Shown here piece by piece: positions 17,122 to 26,791 of a DNA stretch of 64,000 nucleotides. Source of the stretch: Cyclobacterium qasimii M12-11B (GTDB taxonomy: Bacteria; Bacteroidota; Bacteroidia; Cytophagales; Cyclobacteriaceae); the NCBI RefSeq assembly GCF_000427295.1, contig NZ_ATNM01000074.1, positions 17,992 to 81,991 of the forward strand. The letters run 5' to 3'. Within the stretch, counting starts at the first letter, position 1, and every line of letters starts with the position of its first letter. Position numbers and translations under genes: made by a program. The notes beneath the pieces were generated by a model. It made no database searches. It was not told the origin of the DNA and saw only the letters and a list, made by a program, of their open reading frames with translations.

Positions 17122-19278
17122 ATGAACAAAGGACTAAAATCGAATAGAAGGGATTTCTTGAAAATTGCAGCAACTACTGGAGGTGGTTTATTGATAGGCT
17201 TCAATTGGTCAGCTTGTGATTCACCTAAAATGAAAGTCATTAGTGATCAGGAGATTTATGATAGAGCGGTTAATTTTAATAGCTTTTTATCCATTTCCCC
17301 ATCCAATCACGTGGTGATTTTTTCACCCAATCCTGAATTGGGGCAAAACATCAAAACCTCATTTCCAATGATTGTAGCTGAGGAATTGGATGTTGATTGG
17401 GCCAATGTAAGGGTTCAACAAGCCTTTTTAGATACTGAAAAATACGATAGGCAGGTTACCGGAGGCTCTGGAGCAATGCCGCATTCCTGGCAGCGATTGA
17501 GACAAGCAGGAGCAACAGCTAGACAAATGCTGATGGAAGCAGCGGCCAAGCGACTAAATGTTCCCATTACCGAATTAAAAACGGATAAAGGCAATGTAAT
17601 TCATGGTTCGAAAAAACTGAATTATGGAGAACTTGCCAATGAAGCTGCTGCTTTGACTGTTCCTGAAGAGGTCAAGTTAAAAGAGGTCAAAGATTTTAAA
17701 ATCATTGGTACTGCAGTAAAAAATGTAGAGAATGATGCCATGTTTACAGGGCAGCCTCTTTATGGACTGGATGTTTACCGCGACGGTATGCTTCACGCCA
17801 TGATCCAAAGGGCTCCTTTTGGAATGAAGTTGAAAAGTGTAGATGCCGATGAAGCCAAAAAGGTAAATGGGGTCAAAGATGTGGTTACTTTCAAAGATAA
17901 CGTAGCTGTGGTAGGAACAGGCACCTGGCCTTTGATGAAAGCAAGAAAATTACTAAAAATAGCTTACGAGCCTATAGACAAAGCCTTAGAATCTACAGCA
18001 TTTCACAATAGTAAATTTGATGAAATGCTTAATTCAGGTGCTGCGGAAGTTAAAAGAAAAGATGGAGACGTAAATGCAGCATTCAAAAACGCAGCAAGAA
18101 TAATCAAAAGTGAATACCAATGTCCTTTTTTATCCCATAGCCCAATGGAACCCATGAATTTCTTTGCTAATGTGAAGGAGGACAGTGTAGAGTTGATTGG
18201 TCCTACGCAAACACCAGACAGGGCAAGAAATGCTGCTGCTGAGATTTGTGGGATTGCACCTGAAAAGGTAAGTGTGGAGTTGACCAGACTTGGCGGTGGT
18301 TTTGGAAGGCGGCTAAGAGCAGATTTCGTTGAAGAAGCGGTAGAATTGTCAAAAATGCTTAAAGCACCTGTCAAGTTAACCTGGACCAGGGAAGATGACA
18401 TTACAGGCGGAGCTTATAGGCCTGCTGTTAAGTATAGGTTTGAAGCCGCTTTAAATAGTAAGGATGAATTAGTTGGCTATAAACTGACAGGTGTTGGTAT
18501 GAATTCTGGTAATTCTACCCGGGAGAATAATTTCCCTGCCGGGGCCATAGAAAACCTGGAAATAAAGTCAATGGCATTTGATTCTCCAATTACCACAAAT
18601 GCCTGGCGTGCGCCAATTACTAATTTTCTGGCTTTTGCGGAGCAATCCTTTCTGGATGAAGTTGCCGAAGCGATGGGTAAGGATCCGGTAGCCTTCAGGT
18701 TGGAACTTCTAGACAAGGCCAAAGCCAATCCCGTTGGAGAAATCCACTACGATATTGACCGAATGAGGGGAGTGATTAACACAGCGGTTGAAAAATCAGG
18801 TTGGGGCAAAAAACAAGGCGTTTCTCAGGGGTTTAGTGTTTACTTCTCCCATAGATCTTACGTTGCTCAAGTAGCTGAGGCAAGAATAGTAGATGGCAAA
18901 GCAATTTTGGATAAGATATATGCCATCACAGATTGTGGAATCGTAATCAATCCTACTGGAGCTGATCAGCAAGTAAGAGGAGGGATGTTAGACGGCATGG
19001 GACATGCCATGTTTGCCAATTTAACCTTTACCGATGGAATAGCAGATCAGAAGAATTTTGACACCTATCGATTGATTAGGATGAAGGAAATACCTGAGAT
19101 CGAAACCCATTTCATAGACAATGGAATTGATCCTACAGGATTGGGAGAACCGGCTTTACCGCCTACGGGAGGAGCGGTTGCCAATGCCATCTACAAAGCT
19201 TCAGGTCAGCGATTGAGAAATCAACCTTTCTCTAATGAGGAAGGGATGAAAAATCTGAATTTGGGAAATCCGGCTTAA
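17122..19278 (+). CDS. molybdopterin-binding subunit of xanthine dehydrogenase-family oxidoreductase (IorB-like)
   Basis: The 718-residue catalytic subunit begins with a Tat signal (NRRDFLK, residues 9-15, then a hydrophobic stretch). The signal ends in NWSAC, a possible lipobox, so the enzyme may be an exported Tat lipoprotein. Molybdenum-cofactor blocks seen are RLGGGFGRR (about 390-398), TNAWRAP (about 493-499) and GLGEPALPP, where Glu676 is the catalytic base. These features indicate the single-chain IorB type. It pairs with the [2Fe-2S] subunit 2 bp upstream. Substrates in this group include N-heterocycles and aldehydes, and the actual one is unknown. A terminator lies 57 bp downstream. 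Confidence 0.92.
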   Translation: MNKGLKSNRRDFLKIAATTGGGLLIGFNWSACDSPKMKVISDQEIYDRAVNFNSFLSISPSNHVVIFSPNPELGQNIKTSFPMIVAEELDVDWANVRVQQAFLDTEKYDRQVTGGSGAMPHSWQRLRQAGATARQMLMEAAAKRLNVPITELKTDKGNVIHGSKKLNYGELANEAAALTVPEEVKLKEVKDFKIIGTAVKNVENDAMFTGQPLYGLDVYRDGMLHAMIQRAPFGMKLKSVDADEAKKVNGVKDVVTFKDNVAVVGTGTWPLMKARKLLKIAYEPIDKALESTAFHNSKFDEMLNSGAAEVKRKDGDVNAAFKNAARIIKSEYQCPFLSHSPMEPMNFFANVKEDSVELIGPTQTPDRARNAAAEICGIAPEKVSVELTRLGGGFGRRLRADFVEEAVELSKMLKAPVKLTWTREDDITGGAYRPAVKYRFEAALNSKDELVGYKLTGVGMNSGNSTRENNFPAGAIENLEIKSMAFDSPITTNAWRAPITNFLAFAEQSFLDEVAEAMGKDPVAFRLELLDKAKANPVGEIHYDIDRMRGVINTAVEKSGWGKKQGVSQGFSVYFSHRSYVAQVAEARIVDGKAILDKIYAITDCGIVINPTGADQQVRGGMLDGMGHAMFANLTFTDGIADQKNFDTYRLIRMKEIPEIETHFIDNGIDPTGLGEPALPPTGGAVANAIYKASGQRLRNQPFSNEEGMKNLNLGNPA

Positions 19279-19334
19279 CCTTTACATTAAGGTTTTAAAA
19301 AAGCAATGTTGTAAACATATAGCCTTTATTTATT

Positions 19335-19364
19335 AACCACGGGTTATTTACCCGTGGTTTTTTT
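19335..19364 (+). terminator. rho-independent terminator of the hydroxylase operon
   Basis: A perfect 10-bp stem, AACCACGGGT (19335-19344) and ACCCGTGGTT (19350-19359), with a TATTT loop, is followed by a T-run to 19364. Confidence 0.9.
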
Positions 19365-19629
19365 ATGCTATTTCGTATAAATTTCGGCTTTCGTAAATCC
19401 TTTATAGATTTTTTATTATTCTGGTTAAAGCAAAACAATTTCTTAGAATTTGAATTTTATTATACATCCTTTGCACAATTTTTTTATCTTGGATACTGAT
19501 AATTGGAATTCACATAAGGATAGCTTGTAAGGGGCCTGTTAAGTAGAATACTGAAGTAGATTCCATTTGCCAATTACGAGTTAAAGCCTTATTTGTTTCT
19601 ATTAAATTAACCCAAAAACCAAAAGGCAC
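19365..19629. other. intergenic region, no recognised feature
   Basis: This AT-rich stretch lies between the terminator and the beta-propeller gene. It should contain the promoter of the next gene, but no consensus box could be fixed with confidence. Confidence 0.5.
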
Positions 19630-20775
19630 ATGACATGGTATAAATCCTATTGTTTTATTTTTCTTGCCTTTTATTTTAGTATCCCCGTTTTCAACCATTC
19701 CTATTTATTTGCCAAGGAAGGTCATTCAGTTATAGAGGAGCCGCCGATACACAGGTATTTGTATGTAGCAGTTCCGGGTATCCGAAATTACTTAGGTTAT
19801 GGGGGGCATGGTTTATTGGTTTTTGATATAGACAAGGGCCATGAATTTGTGAAAAGAATTCCTTTACAAGGTTTCAAGCAGGATGGTACGCCATCAAATA
19901 TAAAAGGAATAGCAGTGAGCATTCCACTGAATAGTGCTTATATCAGCACCCTTGAAGGGCTGCAACGATTGGATTTAACCTCAGAGAAAATTATTTGGGA
20001 GAAGGCTTTTGATGGAGGGGCAGACAGGATGTCCATTTCTCCTGATGGGATGACCATGTATTTGCCTTCCCTTGAAAAGGATTTTTGGAATGTAGTCAAT
20101 TGTGAAAGCGGAGAAATCATTACCAAAATAAAGGTTTACGACCGGGCGCACAATACCATTTATGGCCCTTCTGGAGATTTTGCCTATATGGCTGATATAA
20201 GTTCACCTTATCTATACGTTGCACAAACAAAAGGGCATACCATAGTAAATAAAATCGGCCCTTTCTCTCATGGTATTAGGCCCTTTACCATAAATAGTCA
20301 GGAAAGCCTGGTATATGTCAATGTTAATGAACTGCTGGGTTTTGAAGTTGGAGATTTAAAAACCGGAAAAGTGCTCGCCAGCATACAAGTTGAAGGTTGG
20401 GACAAAGGTCCGGTGAGAAGACATGGAAACCCCAGCCACGGGATAGGACTCACTCCTGATGAAAAAGAAATCTGGATCAGTGACGGCCATAACATGCGCA
20501 TGCATCTATTTCAAGCAACCGCGCCTTATCAACAACTCACAACAATTCCATTGCAGGACATGCCTGGATGGATTACCTTTAGCCTGGATGGGAACTATGC
20601 ATACCCTTCAAGTGGAGAGGTGATTGACGTCAAATCCAGAAAAATAATACATTTACTTCAGGATGAACACAATAATTATGTTGCAAGTGAAAAGATGATC
20701 GAATTGCACTTTCAAGATGGTAAAATAATAGCCAAGGGAGATCAATTCGGCTTAGGTAGAAAAATGAAACATTAA
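19630..20775 (+). CDS. secreted YncE-like beta-propeller protein
   Basis: The 381-residue protein starts with a signal peptide (hydrophobic residues about 6-28, cleavage near LFAKEG). The mature part consists of repeated blade-like units with motifs such as SPDGMTMYL, GPSGDFAYM, TPDEKEIWI and SLDGNYAYP, typical of YncE and cytochrome-cd1-like seven-bladed propellers. No haem-binding CXXCH is present, so it is not an electron carrier itself. The role of such proteins is usually unknown; some are periplasmic binding or scaffold proteins. It lies just before a malate-synthase-like gene, 39 bp away, and the two might be co-transcribed. Confidence 0.8.
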   Translation: MTWYKSYCFIFLAFYFSIPVFNHSYLFAKEGHSVIEEPPIHRYLYVAVPGIRNYLGYGGHGLLVFDIDKGHEFVKRIPLQGFKQDGTPSNIKGIAVSIPLNSAYISTLEGLQRLDLTSEKIIWEKAFDGGADRMSISPDGMTMYLPSLEKDFWNVVNCESGEIITKIKVYDRAHNTIYGPSGDFAYMADISSPYLYVAQTKGHTIVNKIGPFSHGIRPFTINSQESLVYVNVNELLGFEVGDLKTGKVLASIQVEGWDKGPVRRHGNPSHGIGLTPDEKEIWISDGHNMRMHLFQATAPYQQLTTIPLQDMPGWITFSLDGNYAYPSSGEVIDVKSRKIIHLLQDEHNNYVASEKMIELHFQDGKIIAKGDQFGLGRKMKH

Positions 20776-20814
20776 CGGGTTCTTATAATTTATAAACAAT
20801 ATTAAATTTAAGCA

Positions 20815-22701
20815 ATGAATAATTCCGCAATCATTATCAGGGATAATTTGACAGAAGTTTATGAGGATGTTTATTCCTCAGGAGTGCTAGAGGCCTTAGC
20901 GTACATGGCTCCATTTAATGAAGAAGTTAAGAAGTTGATGAATATAAGACTTCGTAGAAGAAAAGAACGAAGTCAAAATGAAAGTAGAATAACATTTTTA
21001 AATCCTGAAACCAATATCCCTGGAACGAATATTAAAGTAAGTGATGCCAGGGAGGGTAATTTTGAGGGGGCTGAAATCCCCTCAGATCTTCAAAGACAGT
21101 GGATTCAGGGTACAGGTCCTGGAGCAAAACCAAATGCAAGCCTGGAAAGTAGCATTCGAAATGTCGCTTATGCTTTGCTCTCTGGTGCAGATGGTTGGAT
21201 GTTTGATGGTGAAGATGCCTTGGGACAAGTTTCTACCATGTCACTAGACAATCAGCGCAATCTCAAACTGGCAATACATAAATCCCCTGTGTTTTTATCT
21301 GTTGCCGAAGAGGTGGCTACGCAGATGAACAATTGGAGCCGAATATTTTTTGGTCAGGATAAAATTCAGGACTGGAGGACACAGTTAAATTTCACAACCA
21401 AGATTTTCAGAGCCAGGGGGCTTCATTTGGATGACAGGCATATTCGCCTCAGTGATGGTGCTTCCTTTTCTGCTTCCATTGCTGACCTGGTACTTTATGT
21501 GGTGAATAATGCAAGTGCATTGATTTCTGCGGGTTCATCCATTGTGCTTTACCTGCCCAAAATTCAGACTGCGGAGGAAGCTGCTTTATGGAACAGAATG
21601 ATCAGTGCTTTGGAAAGCCATTTGGAGCTGGAAGAGGGGACTGTAAAAGTATATGTATTGGTGGAGCAACTAGAAGCCACTTATCAGCTAATGGAAATCA
21701 GGGCTGCCTTAGGGAGACATTTTGTTGGTTACAATACAGGGCGCTGGGATTATATCAATAGTGTGTCTGATGCCATGGCCTGGGATCAATCTTTCATTAA
21801 TCCCAATATTGAATCAATAGGCATGACCTATGGTTACATGAGGAATTATGAAGACAGGGTAAGAAGGGCTGTGAATACCCCTGATATGAATGGTAACTTT
21901 GCACTGTGGCAAGGAGGTATGGAGCCAAATATTCCGGTTGGATCTACAGAGGGTGTTAATTCAAGTATGGAGAAAGCCCTTGCAGGAGCAGAGAGAGAGC
22001 TCAGTGAAGGAGCTAGTGGGAAATGGGTGGCCCATTGGAAAATGGTTCATATCGTGCGACCGGTTTGGGAAAAGAAGAATGAGGCCAACCAGATGGGAAG
22101 AACTTTTGAGAGGCTAAGCTATACCCAGGAAGATGCCGATGGTCTGATTTATCTGGAACCTGCTCCCAGAACCATCCGAGGCGCAAGAAATCTTTTAAGC
22201 GTAGGCCTGCAATATGGCAATGCCTTTGGGCAAGGCATGCAGGCGGCGGCCTTAAAGCCCGCTGATTTTTTTGGGGATGAGAATGTACTCTATCTAATGG
22301 AGGACATGGCAACGGGCGAAATTCGCCTTAGCATTCTTTGGGAGTGGCTGCACAAACATGCCGAGATTACTTCAGCAGATGTAGACGCTGGAGTAGAAGA
22401 AGGGGCTATTTTCACTCAGGAGTTGTTTGATAAATTGCTTGAAGAAGAATACGACAAGCTACTGAATGCCAATAATAAAGATGTGTATGAAGCCTCAAAG
22501 GTTACCACACTTCCCATAGCAAAATCCATTGTCAAGAAATATGTAGGAGAGGAAAAGAAGATTCCCTGGTTTATAGATTTGTTAAATATCAATCTCAATA
22601 ATGTGGATTTAAAAATGGCTGATAAAAGGATCGATCTTTACATTAAACTTTTGAATGAAAAAGGGGAGCGGGTAACTGAAAATCTCGATTTTACCATATG
22701 A
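20815..22701 (+). CDS. malate synthase-like protein
   Basis: This 628-residue protein has the malate synthase A layout. GWMFDGEDALGQ (about 126-137) matches the Asp/Glu magnesium-site block, and GRHFVGYNTGRWDYINS (about 301-317) matches the family signature. Normal family length is 530-560, so it is somewhat long. The conserved VAHPxLVP block appears as VAHWKMVHIV, a divergent active-site region, so acetyl-CoA plus glyoxylate to malate is likely but not certain. No isocitrate lyase gene is near. The next gene, 36 bp on, is an LctP-family permease; the E. coli glcB-glcA pair (malate synthase G, glycolate permease) is a suggestive parallel. Confidence 0.8.
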   Translation: MNNSAIIIRDNLTEVYEDVYSSGVLEALAYMAPFNEEVKKLMNIRLRRRKERSQNESRITFLNPETNIPGTNIKVSDAREGNFEGAEIPSDLQRQWIQGTGPGAKPNASLESSIRNVAYALLSGADGWMFDGEDALGQVSTMSLDNQRNLKLAIHKSPVFLSVAEEVATQMNNWSRIFFGQDKIQDWRTQLNFTTKIFRARGLHLDDRHIRLSDGASFSASIADLVLYVVNNASALISAGSSIVLYLPKIQTAEEAALWNRMISALESHLELEEGTVKVYVLVEQLEATYQLMEIRAALGRHFVGYNTGRWDYINSVSDAMAWDQSFINPNIESIGMTYGYMRNYEDRVRRAVNTPDMNGNFALWQGGMEPNIPVGSTEGVNSSMEKALAGAERELSEGASGKWVAHWKMVHIVRPVWEKKNEANQMGRTFERLSYTQEDADGLIYLEPAPRTIRGARNLLSVGLQYGNAFGQGMQAAALKPADFFGDENVLYLMEDMATGEIRLSILWEWLHKHAEITSADVDAGVEEGAIFTQELFDKLLEEEYDKLLNANNKDVYEASKVTTLPIAKSIVKKYVGEEKKIPWFIDLLNINLNNVDLKMADKRIDLYIKLLNEKGERVTENLDFTI

Positions 22702-22737
22702 TTCGCTTAGTTTAATTTTTCACAATAGCTTCTAAAA

Positions 22738-24453
22738 ATGTCACAAAATCTTTTGTTTTTTCTTGCTGCTTTTCCAATTCTGGTGGCATCTATTATGTTG
22801 GTTGGGTTTCGTATAGCTGCAAAAATCACGATGCCGGTGACCTTTCTGCTCACGGCAATTTTGGCATTTGCTTTTTGGGACATGTCTTTTGTTACCATTT
22901 TAGCCTCCTCTATTCAAAGTTTGTTTATCACTTTTGATATTCTTTACATTGTTTTTGGCGCCATTCTTTTGCTTAATTTCCTGAAATTTTCAGGGGCAGT
23001 AGACCGTATTCGGGATGGTTTCTCTGGAATCAGTAGGGATAGGAGGATTCAGGTAATTATTATTGTCTGGCTTTTTGGGTCTTTCCTTGAGGGGGCCGCT
23101 GGATTTGGTACACCTGCTGCTATTGTAGCCCCATTATTGGTGGCACTTGGTTTTCCTGCCTTAGCAGCTGTTGTTTTGGGTATGATGGTCCAAAGTACAG
23201 CGGTTACCTTTGGTGCTGTTGGAACACCTATATTGGTGGGGATCAAAGGTGGTTTGGAGAATCCTGAATTGACGGCCAGATTGGATCAGATGGGGATGAA
23301 TATGTCCGATCTTTTGAATATAGTGACCGGGAATGCTGCAATTATCCATGCCATTGTGGGAAGTTTTATGCCTTTTTTAATGGTATTGATGCTTTGTCGG
23401 TTTTTCGGTAAAAACAGGTCATGGAAAGAAGGATTTCAAGTTTTTCCTTTTGCCCTTTTTGCGGGACTTTCCTTTACTGTTCCTTATTTGATTACAGGAC
23501 TGCTATTAGGTCCGGAGTTTCCATCACTAATAGGTGCTTTGGTAGGCCTTTCACTTGTTGTTTTCGCTGCTAAAAGAGGCTTCCTGGTGCCAAAATCTGT
23601 TTGGGAAATGGAGGAGGCCAGCAAATGGCCTGAAGATTGGTTAGGTGCTGCAAATTTGAAAAGCACTAAAGAAGTGTCTGATGTCTCTTCCTCTAAACCC
23701 AAAATATCATTGAAATTGGCCTGGCTGCCCTACTTTCTGTTGGCGGTTTTGCTGGTGCTAAGTAGATTGCCACAGTTGCCTATTAAAGGCTGGTTTACTA
23801 GTTTTTCTTTTGGTCTTAGTCAGATTTTTGACACCAGTATTTCAGCTTCCAGTACTCCTTTGTATTTGCCTGGAACGCTTTTGCTTATCGTATGTGGGCT
23901 TACTTATTTTCTACATGGGATGAATAAAAAGGAAGTCGTGGCGGCTTTTACTGAGAGTAGCCAGATGATCTTTAAAGCTGGCGCTGTTCTTTTATTTGCT
24001 GTAGCAATGGTAAGGGTCTATATAAATTCCGGGGAAAATGCTTCTGGTTTGTTGTCCATGCCTATTTTGATGGCAGAGTGGACCGCGGCTAAAGTGGGGA
24101 TGGTTTATCCTTTCTTTGCGCCGATTATAGGAGCCTTAGGTGCCTTTATTGCCGGTAGCAATACCATTAGTAATTTGATGTTTAGCTTGTTTCAATTTGG
24201 TGTGGCAGATAACCTTGGAATGTCGCCTACCTGGATTTTAGCCTTGCAGGCAGTAGGTGCTGCTGCTGGTAATATGATAGCCATACACAATGTAGTAGCC
24301 GCTTCTGCCACAGTAGGTCTATTAGGGAAAGAAGGGAGCGTGCTTCGAAAGACTATTCTTCCTACACTTTACTATCTGCTATTGACTGGTTTGATAGGTT
24401 TTGTTCTTATCGGTGTTGTGGGTGTTGTAGACCAATTCATGCTTAATAATTGA
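22738..24453 (+). CDS. L-lactate/glycolate permease (LctP family)
   Basis: The 571-residue, highly hydrophobic protein has at least twelve membrane helices. The family signature [17 protein letters not shown] lies around residues 117-133, and a second conserved region [16 protein letters not shown] near 465-480. LctP-family proteins are proton symporters for L-lactate, D-lactate and glycolate. A loop at about 285-325 is hydrophilic and is the expected large cytoplasmic loop. Together with the upstream malate-synthase-like gene, glycolate import is an attractive assignment, while lactate is equally possible on sequence alone. The region downstream carries the satD operator-like repeats. Confidence 0.92.
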   Translation: MSQNLLFFLAAFPILVASIMLVGFRIAAKITMPVTFLLTAILAFAFWDMSFVTILASSIQSLFITFDILYIVFGAILLLNFLKFSGAVDRIRDGFSGISRDRRIQVIIIVWLFGSFLEGAAGFGTPAAIVAPLLVALGFPALAAVVLGMMVQSTAVTFGAVGTPILVGIKGGLENPELTARLDQMGMNMSDLLNIVTGNAAIIHAIVGSFMPFLMVLMLCRFFGKNRSWKEGFQVFPFALFAGLSFTVPYLITGLLLGPEFPSLIGALVGLSLVVFAAKRGFLVPKSVWEMEEASKWPEDWLGAANLKSTKEVSDVSSSKPKISLKLAWLPYFLLAVLLVLSRLPQLPIKGWFTSFSFGLSQIFDTSISASSTPLYLPGTLLLIVCGLTYFLHGMNKKEVVAAFTESSQMIFKAGAVLLFAVAMVRVYINSGENASGLLSMPILMAEWTAAKVGMVYPFFAPIIGALGAFIAGSNTISNLMFSLFQFGVADNLGMSPTWILALQAVGAAAGNMIAIHNVVAASATVGLLGKEGSVLRKTILPTLYYLLLTGLIGFVLIGVVGVVDQFMLNN

Positions 24454-24475
24454 CCTTTTTATCTATTAATTGATC

Positions 24476-24546
24476 GATAAATTAGATTATCCATCAATAA
24501 ATTGATAAATTGAATTATCATTTAAAATATAGATAAATTGAATTAT
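24476..24546 (+). promoter_or_regulatory. three direct repeats with exact 28-bp period upstream of satD
   Basis: GATAAATTAGATTAT at 24476-24490, and identical copies of GATAAATTGAATTAT at 24504-24518 and 24532-24546, start every 28 bp. The last copy ends 2 bp before the satD ATG. This arrangement suits an operator bound by a repeating protein, perhaps the HTH-bearing SatD itself. A trial promoter box could not be placed, as the block is AT-rich throughout. Confidence 0.7.
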
Positions 24547-24548
24547 TG

Positions 24549-25163
24549 ATGATAGGGATAATAACAGGCGATTTGATCAATTCAAGGAAGGTTCCGGCAA
24601 GTCAATGGATGCAGGAGTTGAAGCAGGAATTGAAAGAATGGGGAAACGAAGGTAAAGATTGGGAAATATACAGAGGGGACAGCTTTCAATTGAGGATAAA
24701 TAACCCAGGAGAGTTACTCTATGCAGCAATATTGCTCAAGGCGACTATCAAATCTATTGATCCTTTAGACATTAGAATGGGCTTGGGTATTGGTGAGGAA
24801 AATTTCACTGCTGACCGTTTACTGGAAAACAATGGCAGTGCTTATGTCTACTCAGGAGAGGTGTTTGAAGACCTAGAAAAGAGGCATCAGAGGATGATGC
24901 TCAAGAGTGATTTTAACGAGTTGGACCAGGAAATAAACCTGATGCTTCAGTTAGCATTAACAATAATGGACAACTGGTCAGTAAACTCTTCAAAAATGGT
25001 TTGTCTAGCATTCAAGTTCCCTACAAAAAATCAAACGGAATTGGGGGATATGGAGGGTATAAGTCAGAATTCCGTAAGTGCCAGACTTTCCAGAGCCAAT
25101 TTTGAGGTGATTAAAACATTGGTGGATTACTTCCCAAATCGAGTAGCAAAATTCTTGTCATGA
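24549..25163 (+). CDS. SatD family protein with C-terminal HTH
   Basis: The 204-residue protein begins GIITGDLINSRKV, typical of SatD-family proteins. The C-terminal segment GISQNSVSARLSRANFEVI (about 166-184) looks like a helix-turn-helix, so a transcription-factor or DNA-binding role is likely. The ATG at 24549 was chosen; a TTG at 24546 is also in frame. Its stop overlaps the start of the DUF3307 gene (ATGA), so the two are translated together. This pairing occurs in many Bacteroidota, and the function of neither protein is established. The 28-bp-spaced repeats at the start suggest autoregulation. Confidence 0.85.
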   Translation: MIGIITGDLINSRKVPASQWMQELKQELKEWGNEGKDWEIYRGDSFQLRINNPGELLYAAILLKATIKSIDPLDIRMGLGIGEENFTADRLLENNGSAYVYSGEVFEDLEKRHQRMMLKSDFNELDQEINLMLQLALTIMDNWSVNSSKMVCLAFKFPTKNQTELGDMEGISQNSVSARLSRANFEVIKTLVDYFPNRVAKFLS

Positions 25164-25858
25164 TAGTATTAATAAAACTAATTTTAGCCCATTTATTGGG
25201 AGATTTTGTACTGCAACCGAACCGTTGGGTGCATGCGAAAGAGGCAAAAAAACTAAAGGCATACCAGCTGTATGTACATCTATTGGTACATGGAGCATTA
25301 ACCATGTTATTCATTGCAGAACTTTCCTTTTGGCCCTATGCTGTTGGCATCATGCTCGTTCACGGGATAATCGATGTGACCAAGCTTTATGCACAAAAGG
25401 CGCAAACCAAAAGGTATTGGTTTTTTATAGACCAATTGGGCCATATCATTACTTTGATTGTGGTTGCAGGAATCCTTGATCCGACGCTTATAGACTTGAT
25501 TTACCCTGTTTCGGAGAAACATTGGTTGGTGATCACCTTGATGGTGTTTTTATCCTTGCCGGCATCTATAATTATCAAGACCGTAATTTCTAAATGGACA
25601 CCTGCTGCCGACGATGAAATTGGCTCATTGGAAAAAGCAGGTCAATACATAGGTATACTTGAGCGCTGGTTTGTATTGGTGTTTATTATTGCAGGAAAAT
25701 GGGAAGCCATTGGCTTTCTGGTAGCAGCCAAATCCGTATTTAGGTTTGGTGATTTGAAGGAATCGAAAGACAGGAAATTAACCGAGTACATTTTAATTGG
25801 AACCCTTGTCAGCTTTGGGTTGGCCATATTATGCGGATGGATCTACGAACAATATTAA
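25160..25858 (+). CDS. DUF3307 membrane protein
   Basis: The 232-residue protein has the DUF3307 opening LAHLLGDFVLQPNRWVHAKEA (about 8-28) and about six membrane helices. A further HGIIDVTKLY motif (residues about 69-78) carries His and Asp residues in a helix, as usual in the family. The function is unknown. It is co-translated with SatD through a 4-bp overlap. The conserved polar residues within membrane segments suggest a channel or enzyme-like role, which is speculation. Confidence 0.88.
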   Translation: MIVLIKLILAHLLGDFVLQPNRWVHAKEAKKLKAYQLYVHLLVHGALTMLFIAELSFWPYAVGIMLVHGIIDVTKLYAQKAQTKRYWFFIDQLGHIITLIVVAGILDPTLIDLIYPVSEKHWLVITLMVFLSLPASIIIKTVISKWTPAADDEIGSLEKAGQYIGILERWFVLVFIIAGKWEAIGFLVAAKSVFRFGDLKESKDRKLTEYILIGTLVSFGLAILCGWIYEQY

Positions 25859-25915
25859 CCATAACCTTTACAAAACGAATTGGCTTGGATGAAGAGATAG
25901 AATTGCTAAGACGCA

Positions 25916-26791
25916 CTATTCAATAAGTTTAAACTTGAAGTTAGAAAGAGGTCTAAGCTGTGCAAGCCTTGAAATACCCCTTGCAGACAATTGCAAAATC
26001 CGATGATATCCTCCTGTAACCTGGGCATCTTTCATTAAGATGATGATTTTTCCTGCATGGGTTAATTGAACTGTTCCAGGGTAAACCGGGCTTGAAATAA
26101 GCTCAGGAAGTTCATGCTTAAGTTTTTCAATCAGATGGATCCCCATTCTATTTTGGATGGTAGACAGCGTAAATGAGGTATTTGTCAATGTAAATTGTTG
26201 CTTCTTGTTCAGGGAGGAAAAAGAGGGCCCTCGATAGGCAGGAACAAAAATCATTTGAGGCAAATTCTTGGTTTTAATTTTAGCAAAGTCCGAAGGTATA
26301 GGAGTTGGAGAACTGGAATAAATTAAAATATCACTGTCAGAAAATTTTGCCAATGGAGTGATTTTGGGATAAAAACTTTGACTGCCCAATACTTTTTCAC
26401 TTGTAAAAGTACCATTAATAGCCATGTAGAGCCATTGCCCCTGACTGAAGGGAAAGATGTTTAGTCTTGAATAAGCAGATACATTGATGATTTCATTGGT
26501 GGCATATACTTTGGAATCAACTTCTATTTTTGCATTGGCACCGGTGCAAACTATTTGGCAACTTTCGGTGAAATAAAGGTTGATATTCCCCATATATATT
26601 TCCAAACAAGCAGCGCCAGGATCTTTTCGGACCAGTAAATTGGCAAGATGGAAAGCTTCTTCATCCATTGGGCCAGACAAAGGAATTCCTTTGTCCACAA
26701 GGTTCAATCTGCCCTTGTCTTGGATGGTGGTAAATAATCCCGCTTTGACAAAAACTAGTTTACCCACCGTATGATTTTTTTTCCCAATCAT
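25916..26791 (-). CDS. pxpC: 5-oxoprolinase subunit C (biotin-dependent carboxyltransferase/KipA family)
   Basis: The protein has the PxpC/KipA signature KAGLFTTIQDKGRLN and GIPLSGPMDEEAFHLANLL near the N-terminus, and VYPGTVQLTHAGKIIILMKDAQVTGGY near the C-terminus (about 235-262 of 291 residues). Together with PxpA and PxpB it cleaves 5-oxoproline to glutamate with ATP. The longer frame starts at 26842, but the ATG at 26791 follows an AAGAAGG ribosome site and gives only a 32-bp overlap with pxpB, so it was preferred. It is the last gene of a minus-strand operon pxpA-pxpB-pxpC. Confidence 0.93.
   Translation of the reverse strand: MIGKKNHTVGKLVFVKAGLFTTIQDKGRLNLVDKGIPLSGPMDEEAFHLANLLVRKDPGAACLEIYMGNINLYFTESCQIVCTGANAKIEVDSKVYATNEIINVSAYSRLNIFPFSQGQWLYMAINGTFTSEKVLGSQSFYPKITPLAKFSDSDILIYSSSPTPIPSDFAKIKTKNLPQMIFVPAYRGPSFSSLNKKQQFTLTNTSFTLSTIQNRMGIHLIEKLKHELPELISSPVYPGTVQLTHAGKIIILMKDAQVTGGYHRILQLSARGISRLAQLRPLSNFKFKLIE

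Noticed and set aside
24454..24548. CRISPR-like array at the satD repeats
   Set aside because: Repeats are only 15 bp with 13-bp spacers and lie in a promoter position; an operator is a better explanation.
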